Positions 25,944-35,733 of a stretch of DNA of 64,000 bases are shown here, piece by piece. The position numbers were made by a program, and so were the translations under genes. Source of the DNA: Gammaproteobacteria bacterium (GTDB taxonomy: Bacteria; Pseudomonadota; Gammaproteobacteria; Pseudomonadales; Azotimanducaceae); NCBI GenBank assembly GCA_026707735.1, contig JAPOWH010000014.1, positions 40,969 to 104,968 of the forward strand, read 5' to 3'. The notes under the pieces are model-generated. The model saw only the letters and a program-made list of their open reading frames with translations. It had not been told where the DNA came from and ran no database searches. How positions within the stretch are numbered: position 1 is the first letter of the stretch; every line of letters starts with the position of its first letter.

Positions 25944-27593
25944 TCACATATTCGGGTAGTTTGGTCCTCCGCTGCCTTCAGGTGCTATCCAAGTAATGTT
26001 TTGGGCAGGGTCCTTAATGTCGCAGGTCTTGCAGTGGACGCAGTTCTGCGCATTTATCTGAAATCGTTTTGAACCGTTCTCCTCGACAACCTCGTAAACG
26101 CCCGCGGGACAGTAGCGCTGAGCTGGTTCGTCATACATGGGAAGGTTGTGTTCTATTGGAATAGTCTCGTCACGAAGCGTTAGGTGGCATGGCTGGTCTT
26201 CTTCGTGGTTGGTGTTGGATATGAACACGCTGGAGAGCTTGTCGAAGGAGTAGACACCATCGGGCTTGGGATAGCTGATAGGTTTACACTTGTTTGCAGG
26301 CTTCAGTTTGTCGTGGTCTGGCACGTCGTCCTTCAATGTAATGGCATTCTTGCCACGCAGCAAGTTTTGCTCTACAAACGACCATGCCGAACCGAAAAAC
26401 ATTCCAAATTTGTGCCAAGCAGGTCCTGCGTTGCGGGACTTGTGGAGCTCTTCAAATAGCCATGAATCTTCAAAGTGCTCTTGGATTTTGACTGTCGAGT
26501 GAGGTTCGTCGGCGTTCAATGCTTCGAATGTTGCTTCCGCAGCCAACATGCCCGATTTTATTGCTGTGTGCGATCCTTTGACTTTGAGTGTATTGAGAAA
26601 TCCGGCATTGTCTCCAATCAATGCAGCGCCAGGCACAGACAGTGTGGGCAGCGAGTTGATACCACCTTTGACGATAGCTCGTGCGCCATAGGAGAGTCGA
26701 CGTCCGCCCTCCAAGTGTTTTTTGATCATTGGGTGGGTCTTCCATCGCTGAAATTCGTCGAACGGACTCAAGAATGGATTTGAGTAGGCTAGATCTACGA
26801 TCAGTCCTAATGAAACCTGGTTCGCATCAACGTGGTACAGGAAACCGCCGCCAGTCGTATCTCCAAACAGCCCCAACGGCCAACCCAATGTGTGAACAAC
26901 GGTGCCTAAGTGATGATTGTCGGCTGGGATTTCCCATAGCTCCTTTAGTCCTATGGCGTAGTGCTGTGGCGACTTACCTTTGTCTAGATTGAATTTGGAT
27001 ATCAATTGCTTGCCAAGATGTCCTCGGCAGCCCTCAGCGAGCAACGTGTAGTTTGCGCGAAGTTCGTAACCGGGCTGAAACGACGGTTTGCGCTCGCCCA
27101 TTCGATCAATGCCCATGTCTCCCGTCGCAACTCCGCAAACCTTGTCGTCCTCGTAAAGGATCTCGGTTGCCGCAAATCCAGGGAACAGCATCACGCCCAT
27201 GGACTCGGCCTGTTGACCAAGCCATCGGCACATGTTTCCTAGGGAAATCGCATAGTTCCCATGGTTTTTCAGCGGTTTGGGGAGTAGGGCTGAAGGAAGG
27301 CGTAGAGATCGAATTGCATTGATCAAGCAGAACGCTTCGTCGGACGTCACCTCGGTTGCCGGTGCTCCGTTTTCTTTCCAATCCGGTAGCAGTTCATCCA
27401 GAGCTCGGGGATACATGATTGCCCCAGAGAGGATGTGCGCTCCGATCTCACTGCCCTTTTCAACAACGCAAACCGTTGTTTCTCGACCAGTTTCCGCTGC
27501 CAATTGCATTAGACGAATGGCGGCTGCAAGACCCGATGGACCTCCCCCGACGATCACGACGTCAAATTCCATTGATTCGCGGGCGTTATCCAT
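25944..27593 (-). CDS. electron transfer flavoprotein-ubiquinone oxidoreductase
   Basis: ETF-QO passes electrons from reduced ETF to the membrane quinone pool during fatty-acid and amino-acid oxidation. The 549-residue protein has the FAD-binding motif VIVGGGPSGLAAA near the N-terminus. A ubiquinone-binding region lies in the middle. The C-terminal 4Fe-4S domain reads CPAGVYEV, then NCVHCKTCDIKDP. All four cluster cysteines are present. It is divergent from etfBA, with 150 bases between, a common layout. Start ATG at 27593. Confidence 0.94.
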   Translation of the reverse strand: MDNARESMEFDVVIVGGGPSGLAAAIRLMQLAAETGRETTVCVVEKGSEIGAHILSGAIMYPRALDELLPDWKENGAPATEVTSDEAFCLINAIRSLRLPSALLPKPLKNHGNYAISLGNMCRWLGQQAESMGVMLFPGFAATEILYEDDKVCGVATGDMGIDRMGERKPSFQPGYELRANYTLLAEGCRGHLGKQLISKFNLDKGKSPQHYAIGLKELWEIPADNHHLGTVVHTLGWPLGLFGDTTGGGFLYHVDANQVSLGLIVDLAYSNPFLSPFDEFQRWKTHPMIKKHLEGGRRLSYGARAIVKGGINSLPTLSVPGAALIGDNAGFLNTLKVKGSHTAIKSGMLAAEATFEALNADEPHSTVKIQEHFEDSWLFEELHKSRNAGPAWHKFGMFFGSAWSFVEQNLLRGKNAITLKDDVPDHDKLKPANKCKPISYPKPDGVYSFDKLSSVFISNTNHEEDQPCHLTLRDETIPIEHNLPMYDEPAQRYCPAGVYEVVEENGSKRFQINAQNCVHCKTCDIKDPAQNITWIAPEGSGGPNYPNM

Positions 27594-27743
27594 CGCAGGG
27601 CATCCAGTGCTTGGAGGACCAAAATTATAGATGGCTGATTGTGCGAAAATACGCAGCGGTCCAAGCGAAGCGAACGCCAGTTGGGTGGCTGGTCACACGC
27701 TGCGGCTGGACTCTAACGATGCTAGTTTCCTACTGGATAAACC
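27594..27743. promoter_or_regulatory. divergent promoter region of ETF-QO and etfBA
   Basis: These 150 bases separate the start codons of the minus-strand ETF-QO gene and plus-strand etfB. They must contain promoters for both units and are a natural place for a shared regulator of fatty-acid oxidation. I could not identify -35/-10 boxes with confidence. Confidence 0.45.
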
Positions 27744-28496
27744 ATGAAAGTACTTGTTGCCATTAAGCGGGTGGTCGACGCGAATGTGAATATTGTCGTC
27801 AAAGGCGATGGGACTGGAGTAGACCTGGCGAACGTCAAAATGGCGGTAAATCCGTTTTGTGAGATCGGCATAGAGCAAGCGCTTCAGTTGCGTGAAAGTG
27901 GAATTGCTGTGGAAGTTGTAGCGGTCTCTATAGGAAGCGAGAAAACTCAAGAGCAACTGCGTGTATGTTTCGCGCTAGGTGCTGATCGGGGCATTCAGGT
28001 CAATACAGAAGATGACCTTGAACCTCTGTCAATCGCCAAGTTGCTCCACGCTGTCTATCAAAGAGAAAAACCGGAAATCGTCATTTTTGGCAAACAAAGC
28101 ATCGACGGCGACAATGGCCAGACCGGACAGATGTTTGCAGAACTTGCAGGTCTGCCCCAGGGGACATTTGCCTCGAACTTGGAAATTCAAGGAAATTCTG
28201 CAGAGATTACAAGAGAAGTCGATGGGGGATTGCAGACGGTAAAAGTCTCGCTTCCCATGGTTCTAACTACAGATCTGCGTTTGAACACTCCTCGTTTTGC
28301 CACACTCCCCAACATCATGAAGTCTCGCAGCAAGACAATCGACACATTTACACCAGAGGACCTCGGCGTGTCGGTTGAGCGACACACAGAGGTTTTGCAT
28401 GTAGCAAGCCCACCAGGCAGGCAAGCTGGAATTAAGGTGGAATCCGTCGAGGAGTTAGTCGACAAGCTGCGAAATGAAGCAAAGGTGATTGCATGA
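27744..28496 (+). CDS. etfB: electron transfer flavoprotein, beta subunit
   Basis: EtfB pairs with EtfA to carry electrons from acyl-CoA dehydrogenases. The 250-residue protein starts MKVLVAIKRVVDANVN and contains AVNPFCEIGIEQALQL and FGKQSIDGDNGQTGQM, the AMP-binding region typical of ETF beta. The etfA gene overlaps its end by 4 bases. ATG at 27744. Confidence 0.95.
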   Translation: MKVLVAIKRVVDANVNIVVKGDGTGVDLANVKMAVNPFCEIGIEQALQLRESGIAVEVVAVSIGSEKTQEQLRVCFALGADRGIQVNTEDDLEPLSIAKLLHAVYQREKPEIVIFGKQSIDGDNGQTGQMFAELAGLPQGTFASNLEIQGNSAEITREVDGGLQTVKVSLPMVLTTDLRLNTPRFATLPNIMKSRSKTIDTFTPEDLGVSVERHTEVLHVASPPGRQAGIKVESVEELVDKLRNEAKVIA

Positions 28497-29431
28497 ACAC
28501 GCTAGTCGTAGCCGATCACGACAATTCAGTTTTAAAGCCCGTCACGCGTTGCACGTTAGCTGCCGCGCGCGAGCTTGGCGGGGATGTGGACCTCCTGATA
28601 GCGGGTCATGACTGTCGCTCCGTCGGAGAGCAGGCTTCCAATATTGGCGGCGTGCGTCAAGTGCTGCTTGCGCAAAGCGAATCCTATGAACACGCGCTAG
28701 CGGAAAATCTTGCTCCGTTAGTGATCGAGTTGTCCAACGACTACGATTACGTCCTAACTGCGCACACGACAACAGGAAAGAATTTTCTTCCGCGAGTCGC
28801 GGCAGCTCTCGACGTGCAAATGATCTCGGACATCATCGCCGTCGATTCAAGCGACACGTTCAAGAGACCAATCTATGCGGGCAATGCCATTGCTACTGTC
28901 AAGTCCCACGATGACAAGAAGGTAATTTCGGTACGTGGTACAGGCTTTGACCCGGTCGAAGAGTCAGGTGGCTCTGCGGCCATTCAAGAGATTTCAAGTG
29001 TGCATGACGCCGCCATGTCCTCTCACGTGCGAGACGAGTTGGCCAAGTCAGAGAGGCCCGAATTAACATCGGCAGGTATTGTTATTTCCGGCGGACGCGG
29101 AATGGGCAGTGGGGAAAGTTTTGCAATTCTCGAAGAGGTTGCGGACTTGTTGGGTGCTGCAGTGGGCGCATCACGAGCGGCTGTAGATGCTGGCTATGTG
29201 CCTAATGACATGCAAGTGGGACAAACCGGCAAAATAGTTGCTCCAGAACTCTACATTGCCGTTGGCATATCGGGAGCGATTCAACACCTAGCCGGCATGA
29301 AGGATTCCAAGGTCATTGTTGCTATAAACAAGGATCCCGATGCGCCGATTTTTCAAATTGCCGATTACGGCTTAGTAGCAGATTTGTTTCAGGCCGTCCC
29401 AGAATTTAGCGAATCGCTTAAAGCTGAGTAG
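28493..29431 (+). CDS. etfA: electron transfer flavoprotein, alpha subunit
   Basis: The FAD-holding subunit of ETF, 312 residues. The C-terminal FAD domain is clear: SGGRGMGSGESF, then GASRAAVDAGYVPNDMQVGQTGK and ELYIAVGISGAIQHLAGM, INKDPDAPIFQIADYG. It overlaps etfB by 4 bases (ATGA) and completes the complex whose quinone reductase is encoded on the opposite strand at 25944-27593. It converges with pyrB, with about 30 bases between the two stops. Confidence 0.95.
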   Translation: MNTLVVADHDNSVLKPVTRCTLAAARELGGDVDLLIAGHDCRSVGEQASNIGGVRQVLLAQSESYEHALAENLAPLVIELSNDYDYVLTAHTTTGKNFLPRVAAALDVQMISDIIAVDSSDTFKRPIYAGNAIATVKSHDDKKVISVRGTGFDPVEESGGSAAIQEISSVHDAAMSSHVRDELAKSERPELTSAGIVISGGRGMGSGESFAILEEVADLLGAAVGASRAAVDAGYVPNDMQVGQTGKIVAPELYIAVGISGAIQHLAGMKDSKVIVAINKDPDAPIFQIADYGLVADLFQAVPEFSESLKAE

Positions 29432-29460
29432 CAGTACCAAGTTCCCCAAATCGAAAGGAT

Positions 29461-30477
29461 TTAAGATCGGCGTTTACGCGTATTCCACGTAACCCCTGCT
29501 GCGTAATCGTCAACTCGATCCACTATATCGAGCACTAGGGCAAAAAGCGCCATACGAATCAGAATTCCGTTGTCAGTTTGGCGAAAGATTGCAAGATTTG
29601 GGTTAGAGTCGAGATCCTCGCTGAGTTCCTGCGCTGACCTTCTCGAATCCCGTGGTAACGGGTGCATGATCACTGTGTTGGGCTCGCAGTGCTTGGTATA
29701 GACCGTTTGGTTCAGTCGAAATAGTCCACGATAGCGATCTGCTTCTTGCTGAGACGAAAAACGCTCTTCTTGAGTACGGGTGACGTAGAGAATGTCAACG
29801 GATTGAATTCCCTCTTCAAGTCTGTCGAACGTCGTGACGCTGTGGCCTCTTGACTGCAGGAATTCCACAATGTCCATTGGAATTGAGAGATCCGGCGGTG
29901 CGACAAGGTGGACATTCACAGCGTCGAAAACTGCTAGCAATTTGAGCAACGAATGTACCGCTCGTCCATACTTCAAATCCCCAATGACCGCTATACGAAG
30001 CCCATCGATGGTCTTGCGCCGTGACCAGAGCTCCTTTTGCATTGTGTAGAGGTCAAGCAGTGCTTGGCTTGGATGTTCGTTGGTGCCATCGCCACCGTTG
30101 ATCACAGGAGCGCGTGAAGCACTTGCAAACTCTGCCACAGAGCCTTCATCGGGATGCCTCATCGCGATCACATCACTATATCCCGAGATCACGCGCGCAA
30201 AGTCCTGGAGGGATTCGCCCTTTGCGATTGCAGACGAGCCCATGTCGGTGGTTTCCCTTACGTCGCCGCCAAGCAAATTGAAGGCGCACCCAAATGAAAC
30301 GCGAGTTCTCGTGCTTGGCTCGAAAAACATGTTGGACAGGATTGCACCCTGCAATACTCGAGTTACTTTGACTCTATGAGCATAGGGCTCCATCATGTCG
30401 GCGACTCTGAACACCTGATCGATGTCAGTTCTCTCGAATTGGTCTACAGAGAGTATGTGCTCGCCCACAAAGTCCAT
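29461..30477 (-). CDS. pyrB: aspartate carbamoyltransferase
   Basis: PyrB condenses carbamoyl phosphate and aspartate, the first committed step of pyrimidine synthesis. FFEPSTRTRVSFG is the carbamoyl-phosphate-binding loop, and NGGDGTNEHPSQALLDLYT and MHPLPRDS are further family motifs. An in-frame start at 30543 exists, but ATG at 30477 (MDFVGEHILSVDQF) matches the N-terminus I expect for the roughly 338-residue PyrB group. No pyrI regulatory subunit gene is next to it. The next gene upstream is gspE, on the other strand. Confidence 0.92.
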   Translation of the reverse strand: MDFVGEHILSVDQFERTDIDQVFRVADMMEPYAHRVKVTRVLQGAILSNMFFEPSTRTRVSFGCAFNLLGGDVRETTDMGSSAIAKGESLQDFARVISGYSDVIAMRHPDEGSVAEFASASRAPVINGGDGTNEHPSQALLDLYTMQKELWSRRKTIDGLRIAVIGDLKYGRAVHSLLKLLAVFDAVNVHLVAPPDLSIPMDIVEFLQSRGHSVTTFDRLEEGIQSVDILYVTRTQEERFSSQQEADRYRGLFRLNQTVYTKHCEPNTVIMHPLPRDSRRSAQELSEDLDSNPNLAIFRQTDNGILIRMALFALVLDIVDRVDDYAAGVTWNTRKRRS

Positions 30478-30803
30478 TAGGCGTCGTCCGCGGGCATGCT
30501 TTGGACTCCCGATTTCCGTCTGCAAAGAGGCTGAATCATGCACATAGAATGGGCTACATCAACTAATGGGCAATTGAACTTTTGTTCGAGCCCCAGTCGA
30601 AGCCCATATTGGTTAGTAGAGTAGTTTACTTGGTGGCCTGAACTCTCCCACTATTCGATGTTGTGAACACCACTAAAACAGTGGCCGTAACGATACCCAA
30701 TCGTGTTGCATCTACCGTAATTGAGCGACGCAACCATGGAAAAGTGCCTTCAATTAGGGAAATCCCCACTACGCCGCGGGTAAACAACTAAAATCAATCG
30801 GCA

Positions 30804-32375
30804 GTGTCTCATATTCAGAGCCTGTCGTATCCATCGCACAGCAAGCCATTGGAATTTAGAGTGAGCGAAACAGCACAATTCGAAACAAGCGGGGGAAATG
30901 GCAATGGCAGAAAATTGCTTCCCTTTACTTTTGCTATTCGCAATGGTGTATTGCTTACTGGAGAAGATTCCCCGTCGGACGAGCAAATCCCGGTCTACTG
31001 CACCAAAACGCCAGAACTTCGCACCATTGCAGAAGTGCGACGCTACACGGGTCGCCCAACCAAATTCGTCAAAGTCAAGGACGGCGAGTTCAACGAGCTT
31101 CTCCAGAAGGCTTACGAGCGCGACTCAACAGAAACCCGCCAGATGGTGCAGGATATCGATGATTCCATCAACTTAGCTAGTCTTGCCGAAAACATTCCCC
31201 AGACTGAAGACTTGCTCGAGCAAGAAGGCGATGCGCCGGTTATTCGATTGATCAACGCATTGCTGGCTGAAGCGATAAGAGAGCTTGCATCCGACATACA
31301 CATAGAGACATTTCAGGATTCTGTCGTTGTCAGATTTCGCATAGATGGTGTGCTCAGGACGATCGTTCCTCTGCAACGGACGCTGTCTCCGTTACTGGTT
31401 TCGCGCATCAAGGTCATGGCGAAACTCGACATCGCAGAAAAGAGAGTTCCTCAAGACGGTCGAACTTCACTGCGCATAGCTGGTCGCGAGCTTGATGTTC
31501 GCGTGTCGGTGCTTCCCACAGCGGATGGAGAACGTGTCGTGCTACGTCTGCTGGACAAGGAAGTCAGTCGACTAAAGCTGACGGCGTTGGGTATGAACGA
31601 CGCTGATGTGCAGCGCGTTAGAGATGTCATAGCCTCACCACACGGGATTTTTCTTGTAACCGGTCCAACGGGCGAGGGCAAGACTACGACTCTCTACGCG
31701 TCGCTGTCAGAAATTAACACGGAGTATGTGAATATCCTGACTGTTGAGGATCCAATCGAATACAACCTTCGCGGAATTGGACAGACTCAGGTAAACACGC
31801 GAACGGGGATGACATTCGCGCGGGGTCTACGTGCAATGCTGCGCCAGGATCCCAATATCGTGATGGTTGGGGAAATACGGGATCTCGAAACTGCACAGAT
31901 CGCCATTCAAGCTAGTCTAACCGGGCACCTTGTGTTGTCCACGCTTCATACCAACACAGCAGTTGGAACTGTGGTTCGATTAGTCGATATGGGTGTCGAG
32001 CCCTACCTGTTGGCAACCAGCCTGATCGGAGTCTTGTCTCAGCGTCTAGTCCGTGTTCTATGTAGAAGTTGTAGATTTGAACGAGAACCGTTGCAGTACG
32101 AGATTGACTTCATGAAGAATGGAGACATTCCCTTTTATTCGGCAAAAGGATGCGACGTTTGCGGTAACACTGGGTATCGGGGTAGAACTGGAATTTACGA
32201 AATTCTTCTGCTCGACGACGAGATTAGACAACGGGTTCATGATCGCGCTTCTGAGCAAGAACTTGCCAGACTGGCTCATGCCAGATTTCCGACCATACAG
32301 GAAGATGGACGCGACAAGGTCCGGATGGGCATCACTACGGTCGAGGAAGTAATGAGGGTAACGCTCAGCGACTAG
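30804..32375 (+). CDS. gspE: type II secretion system ATPase
   Basis: GspE powers pseudopilus assembly at the inner membrane. The 523-residue protein contains Walker A GPTGEGKTT (287-295), Walker B in NIVMVGEIRDLETA, the Asp and His boxes, and the C-terminal tetracysteine zinc motif (CRSC, then CDVCGNTGYRGRTGIYE). The P-loop has Glu where most relatives have Ser, which still fits GxxxxGKT. GTG at 30804 is used; a GTG at 30861 is an alternative. It leads an uninterrupted run of nine gsp genes. Confidence 0.93.
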   Translation: MSHIQSLSYPSHSKPLEFRVSETAQFETSGGNGNGRKLLPFTFAIRNGVLLTGEDSPSDEQIPVYCTKTPELRTIAEVRRYTGRPTKFVKVKDGEFNELLQKAYERDSTETRQMVQDIDDSINLASLAENIPQTEDLLEQEGDAPVIRLINALLAEAIRELASDIHIETFQDSVVVRFRIDGVLRTIVPLQRTLSPLLVSRIKVMAKLDIAEKRVPQDGRTSLRIAGRELDVRVSVLPTADGERVVLRLLDKEVSRLKLTALGMNDADVQRVRDVIASPHGIFLVTGPTGEGKTTTLYASLSEINTEYVNILTVEDPIEYNLRGIGQTQVNTRTGMTFARGLRAMLRQDPNIVMVGEIRDLETAQIAIQASLTGHLVLSTLHTNTAVGTVVRLVDMGVEPYLLATSLIGVLSQRLVRVLCRSCRFEREPLQYEIDFMKNGDIPFYSAKGCDVCGNTGYRGRTGIYEILLLDDEIRQRVHDRASEQELARLAHARFPTIQEDGRDKVRMGITTVEEVMRVTLSD

Positions 32376-32377
32376 TC

Positions 32378-33601
32378 ATGCCTGCTTTCGAATATGTTGC
32401 ACTAGACCAGAACGGTCGGAAGAAGAAGGGAGTTCTAGAAGGCGACAGCCTGAAGCACGTTCGCCAGCTGCTTCGAGACTCGGGATTGACGCCTATGGGC
32501 GTCGAGATTACTGCATCGGTTCAAAAGGAGGCCAAGCAGTTTTCCTTCTTGAGAATGTTTGGAAAGTTGCGTCCGATGGATCTGGTGATCTTCACGCGTC
32601 AGCTGGCAACTCTCATCAATGCCGGCTTGCCGGTTGAGCAAGCTCTCTCAACGGTGGCACAACAAACGAATCGACGAAAGGCTCGTTCGATATTTATGTC
32701 GGTCCGCAGCCGAGTCATGGAAGGTCATACGCTCACTACAAGCATGACTGAGTATTCCGCTACGTTTGACGACCTTTACCGTTCATCGGTAGCAGCGGGA
32801 GAGCAATCCGGAAAACTCGACATTGTCCTCGACAATTTGTCAAACTTTCTAGAGAAAAATTACGACTCTAGACGGAATGTGGAGTCTTCGCTCTACTATC
32901 CCATTCTTCTGTTCACTTGCGCTGTGTTAATCGTCGGTGGATTGATGACCACGGTCGTGCCAACCATTGTTGAAGTTTTCGACCAAACCGGTCAGGCATT
33001 GCCGCCTGCGACAGCTCTGCTAATTAACGTGAGCGAATTCCTGCGGTCTTGGACCTGGCTCATTCTCCTGACTTCGGTAGTCAGCCTGATAGTGATCCGA
33101 TATAGTTTGACCATACCGCCGATTCGCCTTTGGTGGCACCGCATTAAGTTAGGAATTCCTGTAATCGGGTGGTTTTCGAGGAGCATGAATGCCACCCGCT
33201 ATGCAAACACGTTGTCTATTCTCGGATCGAGTGGTGTCCCTCTAGTAGACGGCATGGCTATTGCTTCAGCCGTCGTGAGCAACCATTGGATAAAGAGGCA
33301 ACTTGAGGGTGCAGCAGAACAGGTTAGTGAAGGCACAAGTCTCAACCGCGCACTTGAGGCGACAAAGCAATTTCCACCAATTTTTGTGCATATGGTTGCC
33401 AGTGGCGAGCAAAGTGGAACATTGGATCTAATGCTCCAAAAATCCTCGGAATATCAGCAAAAAGACTTAGAACGACTTATCGCTACGATGGTAGAATTAT
33501 TTCGACCGCTCATGCTGCTGATTATGGCAGGAATAGTGCTGCTAATAATGGTCGCGATACTCCTGCCAATCCTTAACATGAACCAAATGGGGTTATCCTA
33601 A
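32378..33601 (+). CDS. gspF: type II secretion inner-membrane platform protein
   Basis: GspF is the polytopic platform on which the pseudopilus is built. The 407-residue protein starts MPAFEYVALDQNGRKKKGVLE, as expected, and has the repeated T2SF domain (FTRQLATLINAGLPVEQAL and ANTLSILGSSGVPLVDGM). The three membrane segments are in the usual places. It starts 2 bases after gspE and ends 1 base before gspG. Confidence 0.95.
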   Translation: MPAFEYVALDQNGRKKKGVLEGDSLKHVRQLLRDSGLTPMGVEITASVQKEAKQFSFLRMFGKLRPMDLVIFTRQLATLINAGLPVEQALSTVAQQTNRRKARSIFMSVRSRVMEGHTLTTSMTEYSATFDDLYRSSVAAGEQSGKLDIVLDNLSNFLEKNYDSRRNVESSLYYPILLFTCAVLIVGGLMTTVVPTIVEVFDQTGQALPPATALLINVSEFLRSWTWLILLTSVVSLIVIRYSLTIPPIRLWWHRIKLGIPVIGWFSRSMNATRYANTLSILGSSGVPLVDGMAIASAVVSNHWIKRQLEGAAEQVSEGTSLNRALEATKQFPPIFVHMVASGEQSGTLDLMLQKSSEYQQKDLERLIATMVELFRPLMLLIMAGIVLLIMVAILLPILNMNQMGLS

Positions 33602-33602
33602 C

Positions 33603-34049
33603 ATGCGTACAAACATCCGAAAACTCAGGAAAAGTGGTAGGACTAAGGGATTTACCTTATTGGAAATCCTGATTGTTATTCTCATCATCGGATTGATCGC
33701 TGCGCTCGTAGTTCCCAACCTTCTTGGCCAACACCAGAAGGCAAATGTAGTCGCAACGAAAGTTGACATACAACGACTTGAAGAAATTCTGACGTTTTAT
33801 CACTTAGACAATCAGCACTACCCATCCACCGAACAAGGACTGGAAGCTTTGGTTTCTGAACCAAGTGGATTTCCGGAACCCAGAAATTGGGGACCCGATC
33901 CCTACATCAAGAAAGTTCCTGTCGATCCCTGGGGAAATGAGTACATTTACACAAACGATGGCAGCGATATCGAAATCTACTCTCGTGGAGCCGATGGCGA
34001 AGACGGAGGAAATGGCTTTAACACTGACATTCGATTATCGGAACTCTAG
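33603..34049 (+). CDS. gspG: type II secretion major pseudopilin
   Basis: A 148-residue major pseudopilin. The prepilin-peptidase site is KG/FTLLEIL with glutamate at mature position 5, followed by a hydrophobic helix. The C-terminal part has the calcium-site region typical of GspG (YPSTEQGLEALV, DPWGNEYIYTNDGSDIEIYSRGADG). The upstream ribosome-binding region lies within gspF. Confidence 0.96.
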   Translation: MRTNIRKLRKSGRTKGFTLLEILIVILIIGLIAALVVPNLLGQHQKANVVATKVDIQRLEEILTFYHLDNQHYPSTEQGLEALVSEPSGFPEPRNWGPDPYIKKVPVDPWGNEYIYTNDGSDIEIYSRGADGEDGGNGFNTDIRLSEL

Positions 34050-34095
34050 TCTCGGTCTCAGCGCGTTTGCCTCTTCGCACTAGCTAGGTCCAGCT

Positions 34096-34629
34096 GTGCA
34101 ATTCCAACGTCGACGGAGCGCAGGATTCACATTACTTGAACTGCTTGTCGTACTGTTCATCATTGGAGTGGTGGCAAGCATCGTAGTTGTGTCAATTGTT
34201 GGATCCGACCACAAGAGCATTGTTCGACACGAAGCCGATCGCATGGTTCGCACGATAGAACTGGCACGGCGAGAGGCGACCTTGCGCAACGAATTGTGGG
34301 GAGTCTTGCTCGATGTTGGCCAATACGAATTCAGGCAATACGAATTCGAGTCAGAGGAGTGGTTGCCCATTGATCGTAGACCCTATGTCGGGATGGTTCT
34401 TAAGGAGGACTACTTGCTTCGCTATACCGTACCCGACGCCATCCGAAATGAAGGAGCGGAAGACGAAGGTCCGATGCCTCAGATTGTGATAGAACCGACA
34501 GGCGAGATCACACCGTTTCAAGTCGATGTGTATCACGATGGAAGCTTGGTGACAACGACAATCGGCACCGACGGATTTAAGCAGGTACAGTTCATTGACG
34601 GCTATGGCACTTCGAACGAGAGCCCTTAA
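34096..34629 (+). CDS. gspH: type II secretion minor pseudopilin
   Basis: A 177-residue minor pseudopilin with the processing site AG/FTLLELLVVLFIIGV near the N-terminus and a C-terminal globular domain. GTG start at 34096. The N-terminus lacks a long leader, as is normal for this class. The next gene (gspI) overlaps its end. Confidence 0.9.
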   Translation: MQFQRRRSAGFTLLELLVVLFIIGVVASIVVVSIVGSDHKSIVRHEADRMVRTIELARREATLRNELWGVLLDVGQYEFRQYEFESEEWLPIDRRPYVGMVLKEDYLLRYTVPDAIRNEGAEDEGPMPQIVIEPTGEITPFQVDVYHDGSLVTTTIGTDGFKQVQFIDGYGTSNESP

Positions 34630-35035
34630 GACTCGACACGGCAGATCTCGCAAGGGATTCACGCTATTGGAAATGATGGTTGCAATTGCTGTGGTGGCAG
34701 TGACAGCAATTGCAATATTTCAAAGCAACAGCAGTGCTTTGCGTCAACAAGAAAGGTTGGAGCACATCACCGTCGGACATTGGGTCTTGATGGATCAGAT
34801 TGCAAAGCACCACCTTGAGTCAATCGTTGAAGACGAAATGACAAGCAGCCAACGACAAACCTTCGTAATGCAAGCAGGTCAGGAATTCGAGGTCCGTAAG
34901 GAGACTGTTCAATCCGAGAACACATACGTGGAGAAGTTGGAATTCTCTGTTTACAGAGTCTTGAACGGAAGAGCAGAGGATGACCCTATCAATCGAGCCA
35001 TTACCTTCGAGAGCAATCGGGAATCCTCTGAATGA
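34604..35035 (+). CDS. gspI: type II secretion minor pseudopilin
   Basis: A pseudopilin of about 143 residues with the processing site KG/FTLLEMMVAIAVVAV. Start ATG at 34604, inside the end of gspH; a TTG at 34595 is also in frame. Its size and position between gspH and gspJ fit GspI, which with J and K forms the tip of the pseudopilus. Confidence 0.9.
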   Translation: MALRTRALKTRHGRSRKGFTLLEMMVAIAVVAVTAIAIFQSNSSALRQQERLEHITVGHWVLMDQIAKHHLESIVEDEMTSSQRQTFVMQAGQEFEVRKETVQSENTYVEKLEFSVYRVLNGRAEDDPINRAITFESNRESSE

Positions 35036-35733
35036 ATCGTCAGCGTGGATTCACTCTCATGGAGATGCTCGTCGCGTTGGGTATATTTGCTGTAATCGGC
35101 GTACTGTCCAGTCAGCTGCTTCGGCAAACCATCGATGTTTCGGAGGTCCTCATGGATCGAGGCGACCGGTTAGTTGAGCTACAACGTGCCATGAACGTCA
35201 TGTCGCGAGATTTTCAGCAGATTGTTGCTCGAACCGTGCGGGACGAATTCGGCGACCAATCGGGGCACATAGAGCTGGATCAGTTTGGCGTGCTCAAGTT
35301 CACCCGTATGGGTTGGTCCAACTTGCTGAACAGACCCCGTTCGACTCTGCAACGAGTCGAGTATGTCTTGATCGACGGTGTGCTCATCAGACGGTATTGG
35401 CCCGTGCTTGATCGGACGGAGTCAACTGAACCCATTGACCAGGAGCTACTTACTGAGATCGAAGAGCTGGAGTTCATCGTGATCGATGCCAACAACGTTG
35501 ATCAATCGTCGTGGCCTCCGCTAATGAACAATATAGATGGCACTGAGCCGGTAGCCGTCGCCATTCAACTCAATATGAATGTCGAGCCGTATGGAGAGGT
35601 GAGCAGACTGTGGCTGCTTCTTCAATTCCCCGAGATTGTCGAGATTATTGAACGGGACGGCTTGCCAGGCAACGGTGGTGGAAGAGGGCTACCGATTTTC
35701 GGTAGTTCACAGCAATTGGAGAGACGACTGTGA
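35032..35733 (+). CDS. gspJ: type II secretion minor pseudopilin
   Basis: A 233-residue pseudopilin with processing site RG/FTLMEMLVALGIFAV. The larger globular domain (RAMNVMSRDFQQIVARTVRD and the C-terminal beta-rich part) is typical of GspJ. It overlaps gspI by 4 bases and gspK by 4 bases. Confidence 0.92.
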   Translation: MNRQRGFTLMEMLVALGIFAVIGVLSSQLLRQTIDVSEVLMDRGDRLVELQRAMNVMSRDFQQIVARTVRDEFGDQSGHIELDQFGVLKFTRMGWSNLLNRPRSTLQRVEYVLIDGVLIRRYWPVLDRTESTEPIDQELLTEIEELEFIVIDANNVDQSSWPPLMNNIDGTEPVAVAIQLNMNVEPYGEVSRLWLLLQFPEIVEIIERDGLPGNGGGRGLPIFGSSQQLERRL